Below, one piece after another: positions 9,556 through 18,996 of a DNA stretch of 64,000 nt (positions are counted from its first letter, which is position 1; the number at the start of each line of letters is the position of its first letter). The notes under the pieces are model-generated. The model worked only from the letters and a program-made list of their open reading frames with translations, was not told the DNA's origin and searched no databases. Position numbers and translations under genes: made by a program. Source of the DNA: Dyella solisilvae (GTDB lineage: Bacteria > Pseudomonadota > Gammaproteobacteria > Xanthomonadales > Rhodanobacteraceae); NCBI RefSeq assembly GCF_003351225.1, contig NZ_QQSY01000003.1:62001-126000 (forward strand). The letters run 5' to 3'.

Positions 9556-10623
9556 ATGAGCAGGCCACGCTCGGCACGCCACTACCGGACCAATCTGCGC
9601 ATAGAGCGCGATAACGCCGTGCTCTACGACAATCTGGCGGAACTCGCCGGTGACCGACGCCTGAGCCATGCCTACCGGCGCATTGCCGATGGCGAGCGGG
9701 CGAATGCGCAGTTTTGGGAAGAGCGGCTCCGGCACGCCGGCGCCGAAGTCCCGCCGGCGCGCACTGGCGTGCGCGTACGCGTGCTGACCTGGTTTGCGCG
9801 CCAATTCGGCACCGAGTTCGTGATGCCCACCGTGGTGCGGCTGGAACATGCCGACCATCTGCCGACGCCTGTCGATCGCACCGGCCACCGCGATCATTTC
9901 CTGGAGCCGCACGCGCCGACCACGCGCAGTGGCCGACACCGCACGCAGAGTGGCAACACGCTGCGCGCGGCCGTGCTCGGCGCGAACGACGGGCTGGTTT
10001 CCAACGCCAGCCTGGTGATGGGAATGGCCGGCGCCGTCACGGGCGACCACGCCATTCTGCTTGCCGGTTTCGCCGGGCTGGTCGCCGGCGCCTGCTCGAT
10101 GGCGCTGGGTGAGTGGCTGTCCGTGAACAGTTCACGCGAGTTTTACCAGGCGCAGATCGCGGCTCGCGCTGAGCGTTTGGCCGTGGCGCCGGAGGACGGC
10201 GCGAGCAGCCTCGCCGGCATCTACCGCGACAAGGGCATGCAGCCCGATGCCGCCAGGGCGCTGGCCGATCAGATCGCCGAGCGCCCGCGCACGGCGCTGG
10301 ACACGCTGGTGCGCGAAGATCTCGGCATCGATCCGGAAGAACTGGGCGGCTCGGCCTGGGGCGCCGCCATTTCGTCGTTCTGTCTGTTTGCATTGGGCGC
10401 GCTGTTCCCGGTGGCGCCCTTCCTGTTCCTGAAGGGGGCGGACGCCATCTTCGCCAGCATCGGCTCGACCATGCTCGGGCTCGTGCTGATCGGCATGGGC
10501 ACCGCGCTGTTCACCGGGCGCAGCATGGCCTTCTCCATTGCGCGCCAGCTGGCCATCACGGTGGCCGCCGCCGCCATTACCTATGGCGTTGGCCACGTGC
10601 TCGGAACCACCTTGCTGGGCTGA
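9556..10623 (+). CDS. VIT1/CCC1-type metal transporter with ferritin-like N-terminus
   Basis: 355 residues. The N-terminal 120 residues form a soluble helical segment with ferritin/rubrerythrin-like spacing (ERDNAVLYDNLAEL ... GERANAQFWEERL), then a linker rich in His and Arg. The C-terminal half is a VIT1/CCC1 iron-manganese transporter: GANDGLVSNASLVMGMAG, the GACSMALGEWLSVNSSRE loop with the conserved MALGE, and several membrane helices to the end. Relatives such as MbfA move iron or manganese across the inner membrane. The residue aligned with the usual metal-binding His of the second soluble helix appears to be Asn (ERAN). It starts directly after the ArsC-like gene and lies between it and dapE, probably in the same operon. 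Confidence 0.87.
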   Translation: MSRPRSARHYRTNLRIERDNAVLYDNLAELAGDRRLSHAYRRIADGERANAQFWEERLRHAGAEVPPARTGVRVRVLTWFARQFGTEFVMPTVVRLEHADHLPTPVDRTGHRDHFLEPHAPTTRSGRHRTQSGNTLRAAVLGANDGLVSNASLVMGMAGAVTGDHAILLAGFAGLVAGACSMALGEWLSVNSSREFYQAQIAARAERLAVAPEDGASSLAGIYRDKGMQPDAARALADQIAERPRTALDTLVREDLGIDPEELGGSAWGAAISSFCLFALGALFPVAPFLFLKGADAIFASIGSTMLGLVLIGMGTALFTGRSMAFSIARQLAITVAAAAITYGVGHVLGTTLLG

Positions 10624-10665
10624 GACCCTGTCGTTGTTCTCCGATATCACTGCGTGAGGAACCTG

Positions 10666-11799
10666 ATGTCCGCCGTCCTTGATCTCACCCGCGAGCTGAT
10701 CCGCCGGCGTTCGGTCACGCCGGACGACCAGGGTTGCCAGGCCCTGCTGGCGCAAAGGCTGGAGGCAGTGGGCTTCCAGGTGGAGCACCTGCGCTTTGGC
10801 GACGTGGACAATTTGTGGGCCACCCACGGGCAGGGTGAGCCTACCCTGGTGTTCCTCGGGCACACGGACGTGGTGCCGACCGGGCCGGTGGAGAGCTGGC
10901 GCAGCGATCCGTTCGAGCCGGTCGTGCGCGATGGCCATCTATACGGCCGCGGCGCAGCGGATATGAAGGGCTCCGTCGCCGCGATGGCGGTGGCGCTGGA
11001 GGCGTTCGTCACCGCGCATCCGCAGCACGGCGGCCGCGTGGGCCTGCTGCTGACCAGCGACGAGGAAGGGCCGACCAACCTCGACGGCGTGCGTCGCGTG
11101 GCCGAACACTTCCGGCAGGTCGGCGAGCGCATCGAGTGGTGTGTGGTAGGTGAGCCATCATCGAAAGAACGGTTGGGCGACCTCATTCGGGTGGGGCGGC
11201 GCGGATCGTTGTCCGGCACGCTCATCGTGCGCGGCGTGCAAGGACACGTGGCCTACCCGGAGAAGGCCAGGAACCCGATCCATGCCTTCGCGCCGGCGCT
11301 GACCGAACTGGCCGCCGAACGCTGGGACGAGGGGAACCAGGATTTCCCTCCCACCTCGTTCCAGGTGTCCAACCTCAACGCCGGGACGGGCGCCAACAAT
11401 GTCATCCCGGGCACGCTGACCGCCCTGATCAACTTCCGCTACAGCACCGCCAGCCGGGCGGAAGACCTTCGCGCGCGCACCGAGGCCATCCTCGACAGGC
11501 ATGGCCTGGACTGGCAGATCGAGTGGTCGCTGTCCGGCGAGCCGTTCCTTACGCCGCCAGGCGGCGCGGTGCGAGAGGCGGTGACTGCCGTGTGTCGCGA
11601 GCTGTGCGGCGTCGAGCCGGATCAGAGCACCGGTGGCGGCACGTCCGATGGCCGCTTCATCGCGCCTCTCGGCGTCGAGGTGGTGGAACTGGGGCCGGTC
11701 AACGCCACGATCCACAAGGTGGATGAGTGCGTGGCGGTGGCCGACCTCGAAAGGCTCCCCTCGCTCTATCTCGCCGTGTGCAAAAAACTGTTGGGTTGA
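10666..11799 (+). CDS. dapE: Succinyl-diaminopimelate desuccinylase
   Basis: Zn-dependent M20-family hydrolase that removes succinate from N-succinyl-L,L-diaminopimelate, late in lysine and cell-wall precursor synthesis. 377 residues from ATG 10666; GAGGA lies five bases before it, which favours it over the in-frame GTG at 10654. Metal ligands can be placed in order: His in FLGHTDVVP, Asp in GRGAADMKG, Glu-Glu in TSDEEGPT, Glu in VVGEPSS, and His in NATIHKVDE. It is the last gene of the dapD-dapE cluster, with 42 bases after the VIT1-like gene, and converges with a DoxX-like gene. Confidence 0.96.
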   Translation: MSAVLDLTRELIRRRSVTPDDQGCQALLAQRLEAVGFQVEHLRFGDVDNLWATHGQGEPTLVFLGHTDVVPTGPVESWRSDPFEPVVRDGHLYGRGAADMKGSVAAMAVALEAFVTAHPQHGGRVGLLLTSDEEGPTNLDGVRRVAEHFRQVGERIEWCVVGEPSSKERLGDLIRVGRRGSLSGTLIVRGVQGHVAYPEKARNPIHAFAPALTELAAERWDEGNQDFPPTSFQVSNLNAGTGANNVIPGTLTALINFRYSTASRAEDLRARTEAILDRHGLDWQIEWSLSGEPFLTPPGGAVREAVTAVCRELCGVEPDQSTGGGTSDGRFIAPLGVEVVELGPVNATIHKVDECVAVADLERLPSLYLAVCKKLLG

Positions 11800-11812
11800 T
11801 TCGCGCCGGCGC

Positions 11813-12616
11813 CTAGCGTGCTGGCAGGGCCGAAGGGTAACGGTCTCGCGCCAGCCACGGTTCGCCGCGATACGACTCGGCCACCAGCCATGCGCCGCTG
11901 GCGATGGCGGCGGAGATCACCAGCGCTGTCCAGGCGGTGCGGTCGGTTGGATTGGTGATGATCGCGGGCGCCCACACCAGTACGGTGATCACGCCAAGCA
12001 TGGCGGACTCCAGCGTCGCGGCCAGTCGCGGCAGGATGCCGAGCAGCACGCCCAGGCAGGCAGCGAGACTGGCGGCGCCGGTGAAATATGCCCAGCCCAT
12101 CCGCCAGGGCAACCAGGCCGGCACCAGCGCCGCGGTCTGTTCGGCGTAGAAGAAGTGGGCGAGCCCGATCGTCGGCAGCGACAGCGCGAACAGGATCCGG
12201 GCGCAACGCACGCCTCCCGTTCCGACCAGGAAGGTGGGGCGCCTGGCGTGAGTGGCCAGCAGTATCCAACTGCCTGCCAGGATCACGGCGATCTCGCCGG
12301 CGCCCAGCCAGGTCGCTTCCATGCCCGGCGCCACCAGCACGGCGGGAAGCTTGAGCACGACCACCCAAAGCGCCATGAACACGAACAGCACCGCGGAAGC
12401 GGTGGCCGCTGTGGACGGCAGCAGCAAACCCAGGCCGGTGGCCAGTTCGATCGTGGCGCAGGCGTAGGCGATGGCTCGCTGGCCGGGCAGGTGTTCGAAC
12501 GGGATGTGTTGCCAGACCATGGCGACATCGCCGTGGATGAAGCCCAGGCAACCCAGGGCGATCATGCTCAGCGCCAGCGCGAGCTGCGCCGGGCTGCTGC
12601 TGCGGGAGCGATCCAT
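11813..12616 (-). CDS. DoxX-like multi-pass membrane protein
   Basis: 267 residues with about eight hydrophobic segments, for example LALALSMIALGCLGFIHG at the start and ARILFALSLPTIGLAHFFY in the middle. The repeated pattern of GxxHF or GxxH near helix ends and the ATIELATGLGLLLP segment resemble DoxX/DoxD-type membrane proteins. The start at ATG 12614-12616 (MDRSRSSSPAQ) follows a GGAG; an open frame continues 166 codons upstream but is Arg/Ala-rich shadow sequence. It converges with dapE (13 bases apart) and diverges from the M28 peptidase. The function is unknown; a quinone- or stress-related role is only a family-level possibility. Confidence 0.7.
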   Translation of the reverse strand: MDRSRSSSPAQLALALSMIALGCLGFIHGDVAMVWQHIPFEHLPGQRAIAYACATIELATGLGLLLPSTAATASAVLFVFMALWVVVLKLPAVLVAPGMEATWLGAGEIAVILAGSWILLATHARRPTFLVGTGGVRCARILFALSLPTIGLAHFFYAEQTAALVPAWLPWRMGWAYFTGAASLAACLGVLLGILPRLAATLESAMLGVITVLVWAPAIITNPTDRTAWTALVISAAIASGAWLVAESYRGEPWLARDRYPSALPAR

Positions 12617-12807
12617 TCCTTGTCTCCAGGTCGGTGTGGGTGCACGCAAACGCCGGTACTGCGGGTGATCGTCTGGCTGGGTTCCTGGCGCCGCACCTTG
12701 CAGTGAAATCCTTGCCGGGGCAAGTGCGGTTTGCCGGTGGCCGCCGGGCATGGCACGCTCGGCACACCCGGCTTCTGGACGTCCAGAAGTCCCCCACGGG
12801 AGTTTCC

Positions 12808-14457
12808 ATGCCTCGCCAGTTCCTCGCCTTCGCGCTTGCCGCATCGCTTTCCACTGCCTCCATCGCCGCCGTGCCTGCCGCCGAGCAAGCCGGTCTCGCC
12901 CAGATACGCGAAGCCGATCTACATGCGGACATTGGCTTCCTGGCCTCCGATGCGCTGCAAGGCAGGCTCTCGCTGCAGCCAGGCGACGATGCCGCCGTGC
13001 AGTGGATCGCCTCGGAGTTCGCCAAGGCAGGCCTGAAGCCCGCGGCGACCGATGCGCAGGGGAAGCCGAGCTACCTGCAGGCGGTGCCGCTGGTGGAGTA
13101 CCGGCCGGATACACAAGCCACGCGCCTGACGCTCAAGCGCGGCGGCAAGGAGGTGGTGTGGAAGGATCCGGATGTTTCCGGCTCGTTCCCCACCGATCAG
13201 GACGTGTCCGCCCCGGTGGTGTTTGCTGGCTACGGCATCACCGCGCCGGAGCTGGGTTATGACGACTACGCCGGTCTCGATGTGAAGGGCAAGGTGGTGG
13301 TGGTGTTCGACCACGAGCCGCAGGAAACCGACCCGCATTCGATCTTCAACGGCACTGGCAACACGCGCTATGCCACCGGCTACGTCAAGGTGCTCAATGC
13401 GCAGGAACACGGCGCCGTCGCCGTGCTGATGGCGCCGGAGCCCTCGCACAACCACCCCTCGGCGCAGGAGGTCCGCGCCCGCATCGGCCATCACGCGGAG
13501 CATGCGGCCAATCCGATCCCGTCACAGGCGCTGGCCGACAGCGCGCTGCATATCCCCAGCATGATTCTCTCGGCCGACGTGGCCAACCAACTGCTGGCCA
13601 CCAGTGGTTCGACGCCTGCGGCATTGCAGGCTGCCATCGACAAGGATCTCAAGTCGCGCTCGCAGGCTCTGCCGGATACCGCCATCAGCCTGCACCTGCA
13701 CAACAGCTCGCGCCGTGAGGCCACCACCTGGAACGTGGTGGGCCTGGTCGAGGGCAGCGATCCGAAACTGGCGCCCGAGACCATCCTGATCAGCGCCCAC
13801 CATGACCACGATGGCGAGGCGGGCGGCAAGATCTGGCATGGCGCCGACGACAATGCCTCGGGCACGGTCGGCGTGGTCACGCTGGCGCACGCCTTCGCCG
13901 CCAACCCGACAAAGCCCAGGCGCTCGATCCTGTTCGCCGTGTTCGCCGCCGAGGAGCGTGGCCTGCTGGGCGCCTACTACCTCGCCGCGCACCCGCTGCG
14001 CCCGCTCGACACCACGCGCGCGATGATCAACTTCGACATGATCGGGCGCGATGAGCAACCGAGCCCGCAGACCGAGGGCCTGATCCAGGTGCCCGCCGAT
14101 ACCAGCAACCGACTCAACCTGATCGGCGCCGCCTACAGCCCGGATTACCAGCACACCGTGGCGAAGGAAAACCAGCAGGTGGGCCTGGTGCTCGACGATC
14201 GCTTCGACCACGAGTACGCGCTCAACGTGTTCTTCCGTTCCGACCAGTTCCCGTTCGTGCTGCACAACGTGCCGGCGTTCTGGTGGTTCACCGGTTTCCA
14301 TCTGGATTACCACCATCCGAGCGATACCGCCGAGAAGATCGACTATCCCAAGATGGCGAAGATTCTGAAGCTGGCCTACCTCAGCGCATGGCAGTTCGCC
14401 GACGAAGCGACGCCGCCGCGTTTCATATCGCATCCGGGGAGTGGCGGAGCCCGCTGA
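12808..14457 (+). CDS. Secreted M28-family metallopeptidase with PA domain
   Basis: 549 residues. A signal peptide (MPRQFLAFALAASLSTAS, cleaved near Ala-Ala) directs export. A protease-associated insert spans about residues 130-260 (VVFAGYGITAPELGYDDY). The M28 catalytic core follows: AHHDHDG (first zinc His and Asp), GADDNASG (bridging Asp), AEERGLLGA (general base and zinc Glu), NFDMIGRD, and a C-terminal HHPSDTAEKID with the last His. It is therefore expected to be an active aminopeptidase or carboxypeptidase in the periplasm or outside. The start at ATG 12808 has GGGAG five bases upstream. It is divergent from the DoxX-like gene and followed on the same strand by a secreted protein. Confidence 0.9.
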   Translation: MPRQFLAFALAASLSTASIAAVPAAEQAGLAQIREADLHADIGFLASDALQGRLSLQPGDDAAVQWIASEFAKAGLKPAATDAQGKPSYLQAVPLVEYRPDTQATRLTLKRGGKEVVWKDPDVSGSFPTDQDVSAPVVFAGYGITAPELGYDDYAGLDVKGKVVVVFDHEPQETDPHSIFNGTGNTRYATGYVKVLNAQEHGAVAVLMAPEPSHNHPSAQEVRARIGHHAEHAANPIPSQALADSALHIPSMILSADVANQLLATSGSTPAALQAAIDKDLKSRSQALPDTAISLHLHNSSRREATTWNVVGLVEGSDPKLAPETILISAHHDHDGEAGGKIWHGADDNASGTVGVVTLAHAFAANPTKPRRSILFAVFAAEERGLLGAYYLAAHPLRPLDTTRAMINFDMIGRDEQPSPQTEGLIQVPADTSNRLNLIGAAYSPDYQHTVAKENQQVGLVLDDRFDHEYALNVFFRSDQFPFVLHNVPAFWWFTGFHLDYHHPSDTAEKIDYPKMAKILKLAYLSAWQFADEATPPRFISHPGSGGAR

Positions 14458-14551
14458 GCATCGCTGCCGCCACGGCGGCAGGCTGGCGCATAGACAAGCA
14501 ACCGACGGCCCGCTCGCCGGGTCGTCCTTCATTGAGCCAAAGGAGGGTGAT

Positions 14552-15520
14552 ATGCAGGGCGTATCGGTCCACGGGTTTCGTGTCGTGCTGTTCTCGTTGG
14601 CGTTGTCGATAGGTGGGCTGGCCCAGGCGGCGCAGCCCGCGGTCCATGCATCAGGCAGCAAGGTGACGCTGGATTTCGTGGCGTCGCCGTATGCGGACTT
14701 CCTGTTCTACCTGCTGCACCGTGACATCACGGCCTTCCCACAGCTCAAATCGGCGGCGCCGCTGCAGGACGTGGCGCCGCTGACGTCGGGGGCCTTGTTG
14801 CCGGGCTATGTGTTTGCCTCCAATGCGAAGAGCTACAACGACCTGTACCGGGTCGCTTATAGCTACGAGAACAGCGCCGCACTGGTGCGTGCACTCAAGC
14901 AAGGGCAATCGCACTACGCCGCTTTCGAGACATTCTGGCGCAATCAAATATCGCCCAAGGAACAGGCGACGATCGACGCATGGAGAGCGCAGCAAGCGCA
15001 GGGCGACGTCATGGAGCGGCTGGAAAAGCTGGCGCGTATGCCGTTTCCCTATGGCTCGTTGCGCGTAGCCGTGATCGGGCTCGGTCCACTGGGTCATTCC
15101 ATCCAGAATCCGCCGACGTTGTTCGCCACACTGGACGGCGCCAGCCTGCCTTCCGTGGTCGGCTACGAAGGTACCCGCATGATGCTTGACGCCAAGGGCG
15201 GCAACTGGCGGCAAGGCGCCAACGCCGCACGCGCCATCCGTCTGGTCACGGCGCACGGCGGTTCCGACTACGACTTGGAAGAGGCGGTCTGCCTGCTTAT
15301 GCAGACCAAACTCACGCAGGCCTATGGCGCCCGCCCGTCGCGTGACGACAGCGCCCTGGCGAACACGCCGCGATTGGAACTGTTGCGTGCGATGGAGCGC
15401 GATTGGGCGCAGTACGAAGGCGCCTCATCGTTGAACGTCGCCGACTTCGCCGTCGGCGAGGCGATCAAGACCTTCGGTGGCGAACCCGTGGCCGAGCTCA
15501 ATGGCGTGCGGCCAAAGTAA
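14552..15520 (+). CDS. Secreted protein of unknown function
   Basis: 322 residues; not recognised. It has a clear signal peptide (VVLFSLALSIGGLAQAAQ, cleavage near residue 28). The mature part has no cysteine cluster, repeats or obvious catalytic motif. A segment ASPYADFLFYLLHR near residue 45 is hydrophobic, and the rest is mixed helix with many Ala and Arg. The start is well defined: AGGAGG lies five bases before the ATG at 14552. It is 94 bases downstream of the M28 peptidase on the same strand and may be co-transcribed. A hairpin (15554-15582) follows, shared with the convergent acylase gene. Confidence 0.75.
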   Translation: MQGVSVHGFRVVLFSLALSIGGLAQAAQPAVHASGSKVTLDFVASPYADFLFYLLHRDITAFPQLKSAAPLQDVAPLTSGALLPGYVFASNAKSYNDLYRVAYSYENSAALVRALKQGQSHYAAFETFWRNQISPKEQATIDAWRAQQAQGDVMERLEKLARMPFPYGSLRVAVIGLGPLGHSIQNPPTLFATLDGASLPSVVGYEGTRMMLDAKGGNWRQGANAARAIRLVTAHGGSDYDLEEAVCLLMQTKLTQAYGARPSRDDSALANTPRLELLRAMERDWAQYEGASSLNVADFAVGEAIKTFGGEPVAELNGVRPK

Positions 15521-15553
15521 GGGCGACGCTGAGGTGATCTCACCGATGTAACG

Positions 15554-15582
15554 GCGCGTTCGCAACTCGTGTGCGAACGCGC
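15554..15582. terminator. Bidirectional hairpin between convergent genes
   Basis: GCGCGTTCGC (15554-15563) and GCGAACGCGC (15573-15582) pair perfectly; GGTTTTCC follows on the plus strand. The position between two convergent stop codons fits a shared terminator. Confidence 0.65.
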
Positions 15583-15596
15583 AGCTGGTTTTCCGC

Positions 15597-18017
15597 TCAG
15601 GCCGACGTGGGCAACAGCGTCAGCGTGTGCTGCTCCGGGCCAGGCAGCAGCGGTGTCGGGCGGCCGTTGACCCAGTCTTCCTGGCCGGCGCCGTGATACG
15701 GCGACAGCGGGTTGTCACTCTGGCCGCCGGGCATGTGCAGGATGCTTTGCGCCTCGTGGCCGGGCATCGCGTCCAGTCGTTCGGAGGCGCCGAAGCCCGG
15801 CGACACCACTCGCGGCATGTTGTGGTCACCGGCGACGGGCTCGTCGGGCATGTCCAGCCAGCGACTGACGAACGGCGGCAAGGCGCGCGACAGCGGGCTG
15901 CGGATGTTGGTGCGGTTGTACTCGCCCCAGCTGCGCGCGGCGAGGCCGCCGGGCTGCTTGCCGAGTTCGTCGACCACCTGATGCGCGGCGGCATTGAGCA
16001 AGGCATTCCAGTTGTCGTACTTCGGATCGAGCAGGTGCGTCGGGCGATCACGCAGCAGCGCCCACACGGCCGCCTCGGCATCGATCATGCCCGGCCAGCT
16101 GAAGTCGCCGTGCTTGGCCACCGCGCGCGCCACGAACGGCGCCAGCACGGCCTCTTTCACCTTGTCGCGGAATTCGCGCACCAGGCGGTAGTCCACGCTC
16201 TCCGGCGCGGCGCGACCGCTCCATTGGGCGGTGAGCTGGCGCAACTGCTCCAGGCCTGGATCGCTGGTGCCGGCCAGGGTGTCCTGCAACAGGCGCTGCC
16301 AGCGGGTCAGCAGCACCGCGCGATTGTCGAGCTGGATGTCGAGCAGGTTGCCGGTGGAGAAACTGCTGCGTCCGCGCAGGTCGTCGCGGATCTGCTGCGC
16401 ACGTGCGCCCAGGTCGTAGCCACCATTGCCAAGCTGCTCCAGCGCGACGCCATCCACGTTGCGGTTATTGGCCGTCCATAGCCGGCCGTCGGCGGGATCT
16501 TCAATACGCGGTCGCTGCGCGGGTTCGGCCCAGCCGACCCAGCCGGTATCCGGCGTCGACCAGTCGGCCGGCAGCTGCGGATCGAAACCCTTGCGCAACG
16601 GGAAGCTGTTGCCGGTGATGGTCCAGCCGATGTGCCCGGCGCTGTCCGCGGCGAGCAGGTTTTGCGGCGGCATGCCCATGGTCGAGGCCATGTCGAGCGC
16701 CGCATGCGCGCTGTCGGCGTGTTCAAGCTGCATCACGCCGAGGTTGTAGCCGTGCGCGCGATTGCCGATCCAGGCCAGCGCCAGCGGCGTGCCGTCGACA
16801 TCCTTGGCCATGATCGGGCCCCAGCGCGTGTCTTCCACGCGCAGGGTCTGACTGGGTGCGTCCTTGATGCGGATCACCTCGTCATGCGTCTCGATGCTGG
16901 CCCAGCCTTCGGGCACCTTGTAGCGGGTGGCGTCGTTCGGATCGCGCTGCACGCGCACCCAGTCGAGCCAGTCGCCATAACTGTTGGTGAAGCCCCAGGC
17001 CACTTGGCCGTTGGAGCCGACCACCAGCGCTGGCGTGCCGGGCAGGGAGACGCCGTTGGCATCGCGCTGGCCGCCAGGCGCCCCGGCATCGGGATAACGC
17101 AGCCGCACGCGGAACCAGATGTTGGGCACGCGCAGGCTCAGGTGCATGTCGTTGGCGAGAATGGCCGCGCCGGTTTCGGTGAGGCTGCCCGCCACGGCGA
17201 AGTTGTTGCTGCCGGGACGCGCGGCGTCGAGCGCCGGCATCAGCGCCGCGGTGAGCGCGCTGTTGTCGGTCTGGGTCGTAGGCTGCTGCTGGCGCAGGTC
17301 AAACACGTCCGCCGCCGGAATCACCGGCGGTCGTGACAGGTCACCCTGCAGCGGCGCTTCCCAGTCCGGGTCGGGCGACAGCAGGAAGTCCGCCACCGAC
17401 GGTGGCACGGCCGAGCGCAGTTCGGCGATGTGCAGCTCACGCTCGTTGCGTCCGTCACCATTGAGGTCCAGGTACATCGCCGCGATCACCAGGAAGCAGT
17501 CCTCCGGACGCCAGGCCTGTGGCTTGGCGTTGAGCAGCAGATATTCCCAGGGCTTCACGTGCAGGTCGGCGAGGCCGGCGTTGACGCCCGCGGTGTACAG
17601 GTCCAGCGTTCGCTTCTGTTCTGGCGACAGCGCCGCATACGCGGCCTCGACCACGGCGCGCAGGCGGTGGCGACGATGGTTGAGGTCGGTGTCCAGCGCC
17701 TTCGCGCCGACCAGTTCGGACAGTTCGCCGGCGGGCAGTCGGCGCATCAGGTCCATGGCGAAGTAACGCTCCTGGCCGTGGACGTAACCCAACGCATAGC
17801 TCAGGTCATCGCGACTCTTGCCTTGCAGCGTGACGGTGCCGAGCGAATCGCGGCTGATCGCCACCGCGTCCTTGAGCCCGGCGAGGTGGACCTCGCCGTC
17901 CAGCCGTGCACGGCTGCCAGCGAGCAGATACCAACCGGCGGCGAACACGCCGACGATGAGGATGAGAAGGGTTCCCAGCAAATAGCGAAGCCAACGGAAG
18001 CGTCGTGGTGGATTCAT
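15597..18017 (-). CDS. Penicillin acylase family protein (Ntn hydrolase)
   Basis: 806 residues, of the size of precursors in the penicillin G acylase / AHL acylase family. The first 35 residues contain a membrane segment (YLLGTLLILIVGVFAAGWYL) acting as signal or anchor. The alpha-subunit region has YALGYVHGQERYFAMDLMRR; self-cleavage is expected before the Ser of PGSNNFAVAG near residue 272, which would become the N-terminal nucleophile, followed by ANDMHL as in active members. The substrate cannot be told: beta-lactams, N-acyl-homoserine lactones or other N-acyl amides are all possible. It is transcribed toward the left, after the glycosidase-like lipoprotein gene, from which a terminator separates it. 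Confidence 0.9.
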   Translation of the reverse strand: MNPPRRFRWLRYLLGTLLILIVGVFAAGWYLLAGSRARLDGEVHLAGLKDAVAISRDSLGTVTLQGKSRDDLSYALGYVHGQERYFAMDLMRRLPAGELSELVGAKALDTDLNHRRHRLRAVVEAAYAALSPEQKRTLDLYTAGVNAGLADLHVKPWEYLLLNAKPQAWRPEDCFLVIAAMYLDLNGDGRNERELHIAELRSAVPPSVADFLLSPDPDWEAPLQGDLSRPPVIPAADVFDLRQQQPTTQTDNSALTAALMPALDAARPGSNNFAVAGSLTETGAAILANDMHLSLRVPNIWFRVRLRYPDAGAPGGQRDANGVSLPGTPALVVGSNGQVAWGFTNSYGDWLDWVRVQRDPNDATRYKVPEGWASIETHDEVIRIKDAPSQTLRVEDTRWGPIMAKDVDGTPLALAWIGNRAHGYNLGVMQLEHADSAHAALDMASTMGMPPQNLLAADSAGHIGWTITGNSFPLRKGFDPQLPADWSTPDTGWVGWAEPAQRPRIEDPADGRLWTANNRNVDGVALEQLGNGGYDLGARAQQIRDDLRGRSSFSTGNLLDIQLDNRAVLLTRWQRLLQDTLAGTSDPGLEQLRQLTAQWSGRAAPESVDYRLVREFRDKVKEAVLAPFVARAVAKHGDFSWPGMIDAEAAVWALLRDRPTHLLDPKYDNWNALLNAAAHQVVDELGKQPGGLAARSWGEYNRTNIRSPLSRALPPFVSRWLDMPDEPVAGDHNMPRVVSPGFGASERLDAMPGHEAQSILHMPGGQSDNPLSPYHGAGQEDWVNGRPTPLLPGPEQHTLTLLPTSA

Positions 18018-18061
18018 GGCGCGTGGAGCTCGGTCCGTGTTGGGTGGTGGTGAAACGGAAA

Positions 18062-18087
18062 AGGCTGGCGGCGCATGCCGCTAGCCT
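18062..18087 (-). terminator. Terminator after the glycosidase-like gene
   Basis: AGGCTGGCGGC (18062-18072) and GCCGCTAGCCT (18077-18087) form an 11-base stem with one mismatch and a four-base loop. On the minus strand the stem ends in CCTTTTCC. The right arm overlaps the stop codon of the upstream gene (18087-18089). Confidence 0.75.
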
Positions 18088-18905
18088 CAGGGTGTTGGCT
18101 GGGCGAACACCGCGAAAATGCCGGCGTAGGGCTTGACCATGAACGTGGGCGCGCCGGCATAGCCTTCACCGTCCACGTAGAACTGCGAAATCGTGCCGTC
18201 CAGGTATAGCGCGTCGCGACAGCCCAGTTCGTCCTTGAACAGGCGCGCAAACGTGTGGAAGTTCACCGGGGCCTCGCTCACCGCGAACACCACCTGGTGC
18301 GGCGACTTCGCGCACACGCCGCTGCGCCACTTGAGGCTGTTGGAATCGTCGATGAACTGGTCGTTGAGCTTGCCGTCGATCACCAGCATCGGGCCGGACT
18401 GGCTGGCCCACCGCGTGGGCTTGCCCAGCTTCTTGAAGTCCGCGCTGGTGTACACGGCGGCATGGCCATCGGGATAGACGGCGAACACGCCATTGGGCAA
18501 TAGCGAGAAATTGCCCGAGGCCGGGTTGCCATGGGCCAGGTTGAGCGGCACGACCGTCTTGCCGTTTTCCACGTGCAAGCCCAGCGGCGCGAACTGGCGG
18601 TCGTAGATGCCCGCATTGGCCGCGAACAGCAGGCGCCGACCGTGCGACATGCCCCACTGGCGCAGCGCGTTGATGTTGCCGAAGGGCTCGCCGCTCTCCG
18701 GATCCTTCCAGTGCAGGCTGAGCGTCTCGCGCTTGAGGTCGATGCTGACCACGCGGAAATTCTGGTTCTCGAACACACGCTCGCTGCTGTCCACCGGCAG
18801 CGTCTGGCGCGAACAGCCGGCCGCGCCGCCCAGCAACAGCAACGTTGCTAGCAGTAGCCAGGGCAGGCGGCCGGGCAGCGGACGTCGGATCGAGGACGCG
18901 GGCAT
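18087..18905 (-). CDS. Phosphodiester glycosidase family lipoprotein (NAGPA-like)
   Basis: 272 residues from ATG 18905. The N-terminus is a lipoprotein signal (LPWLLLATLLLLGGAAGC, lipobox Cys near residue 31). The remainder resembles the phosphodiester glycosidase family (PF09992, relatives of the human uncovering enzyme NAGPA): LLFAANAGIYD, a GLHVENGK segment, FSLLPNGVFAV, ASQSGPMLV, and the C-terminal DALYLDGTISQFYV, where the Asp is conserved. It probably acts on a sugar phosphodiester in the periplasm or outer membrane. The frame is open 31 codons upstream, but that would destroy the signal peptide. It is divergent from the Nudix pair. Confidence 0.82.
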   Translation of the reverse strand: MPASSIRRPLPGRLPWLLLATLLLLGGAAGCSRQTLPVDSSERVFENQNFRVVSIDLKRETLSLHWKDPESGEPFGNINALRQWGMSHGRRLLFAANAGIYDRQFAPLGLHVENGKTVVPLNLAHGNPASGNFSLLPNGVFAVYPDGHAAVYTSADFKKLGKPTRWASQSGPMLVIDGKLNDQFIDDSNSLKWRSGVCAKSPHQVVFAVSEAPVNFHTFARLFKDELGCRDALYLDGTISQFYVDGEGYAGAPTFMVKPYAGIFAVFAQPTP

Positions 18906-18996
18906 ACCCCAGATGGTCGCCGGGTCGGTGCGATCGGCGCAAGCCCGACGACGGCATGGCTTAAACTTGTCCTTTTCCCCCAGGCGCCGCCAACCC

